NCBI GenBank assembly: GCA_023416195.1
Contig: JAEZID010000400.1
Location: 1-5,757 of the forward strand
Reading direction: 5' to 3'
From: Pseudomonadota bacterium
GTDB taxonomy: Bacteria; Pseudomonadota; Alphaproteobacteria; Azospirillales; Azospirillaceae
DNA length: 5,757 nt
Below are positions 5,424 through 5,757 of this stretch, piece after piece (the stretch's first letter is position 1; each line of letters opens with the position of its first letter). The notes under the pieces were generated by a model. The model searched no databases, was not told the origin of the DNA, and saw only the letters and a list, made by a program, of their open reading frames with translations. Both the position numbers and the translations under genes were made by a program.

Positions 5424-5757
5424 TCAGGATGAAAAATCCCGGCCGGGGTCGCCCAACCTGAACGGAATGCCCGCGCCGTCCGGCCAGGCCAGCAGGTGAC
5501 TGGTGCAGTCCCGGCAATCGCTGCTGCCGAAACCGGGAACCGGCACCGGCAGTCCGGCCAGCGCCGCGACCGCCGCGCACTCGTCACCATCGGGAATGAT
5601 CCAGGCTCCGGCGAGACGCCCCGCGCCGGTCAGCCGGTCGATGTGCCAGCGCACCGGCTTTTCCCGGCGGAAGTGCCGCCCGACCCGCGCCCGCAGCCCC
5701 CCGGCCCCACGGGCGCTGCCGCAGTAGAGATAGCGCCCCGGCGCCAGCACCGCCGCC
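5424..5757 (-). CDS. DUF123 / COG1833 GIY-YIG-like nuclease-fold protein, partial (N-terminus beyond right edge)
   Basis: About 110 C-terminal residues are visible; the frame stays open to the right edge. A GTG at 5750 is in frame but falls inside the conserved domain, so the real start lies outside the window, probably some 20-30 codons away. Family signs are APGRYLYCGSARGAGGL, corresponding to the YxYxG strand of GIY-YIG folds, then RVGRHFR, RWHIDRLT, and the C-terminal PGFGSSDCRDCTSHL, very typical of DUF123 (annotated as Uri-type endonuclease in COG1833). Such proteins are short, stand-alone or fused to endonuclease III in some lineages; nuclease activity and biological role are largely unproven, with DNA repair or RNA/DNA processing suggested. 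Cytoplasmic. The gene ends 57 bp before the MBOAT start on the same strand. No functional link to acyl transfer is apparent. Confidence 0.88.
   Translation of the reverse strand, partial: AAVLAPGRYLYCGSARGAGGLRARVGRHFRREKPVRWHIDRLTGAGRLAGAWIIPDGDECAAVAALAGLPVPVPGFGSSDCRDCTSHLLAWPDGAGIPFRLGDPGRDFSS

Noticed and set aside
5432..5447. Intrinsic terminator at the end of the GIY-YIG-like gene
   Set aside because: A CCCGGCCGGG palindrome followed by five T (minus strand) looks suggestive, but a hairpin with a 4-nt loop has only 3 base pairs, too weak to call.
3967..5580. 537-codon minus-strand frame overlapping the whole MBOAT gene
   Set aside because: It is longer than the MBOAT frame but is Gly/Ala/Arg-rich without membrane helices or motifs, while the other frame carries every MBOAT signature.

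Overview
The window is very GC-rich (about two thirds G+C by eye, third codon positions nearly all G or C) and gene-dense. It suggests the chromosome of a GC-rich alphaproteobacterium. A Rhodospirillales/Azospirillum-like host is my best guess, based on codon use, gene style and the Tat-exported BMP-family protein, not on any marker gene. I see no mobile element, RNA gene, CRISPR array or phage gene.

Layout from left to right: (1) 1-434, minus strand: the N-terminal part of a von Willebrand factor A (VWA) domain protein that runs off the left edge. (2) 435-631: a divergent intergenic region with two sets of short tandem repeats. One is an 11-bp pair next to the VWA gene; the other is a 15-bp unit in two exact copies plus one degenerate copy, on the rluA side. 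(3) 632-1333, plus strand: an RluA-type pseudouridine synthase, the only plus-strand gene. (4) 1340-2473, minus strand: a Tat-exported BMP/PnrA-family solute-binding protein, convergent with the pseudouridine synthase and only 6 bp away, with its own likely promoter. (5) 2534-2809, minus: an unrecognised 91-residue single-pass membrane protein with an N-terminal CxxC. (6) 2894-3970, minus: a membrane-anchored SGNH/GDSL-like hydrolase-fold protein. (7) 3981-5366, minus: an MBOAT (AlgI/DltB-type) membrane O-acyltransferase. (8) 5424-5757, minus: the C-terminal part of a DUF123/COG1833 GIY-YIG-like protein that runs off the right edge.

The functional core is the MBOAT-SGNH pair, separated by 10 bp and almost certainly translated from one message. 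By analogy with AlgI/AlgJ-AlgX and DltB/DltD, the MBOAT would move an acyl group across the inner membrane and the SGNH protein would pass it to an envelope or extracellular glycan. The MBOAT ends exactly in an FxYxxF motif like that of DltX and other acyl-transfer MBOATs. No polysaccharide synthesis genes are visible, so the acceptor is unknown. The other genes (rRNA/tRNA pseudouridylation, solute binding, VWA, GIY-YIG) look like ordinary neighbours without a shared pathway.

I do not see a clear-cut undescribed system. The best candidates for a second look are the MBOAT-SGNH pair with the small CxxC membrane protein behind it, the orphan non-lipoprotein BMP protein, and the tandem repeats in the divergent promoter region.
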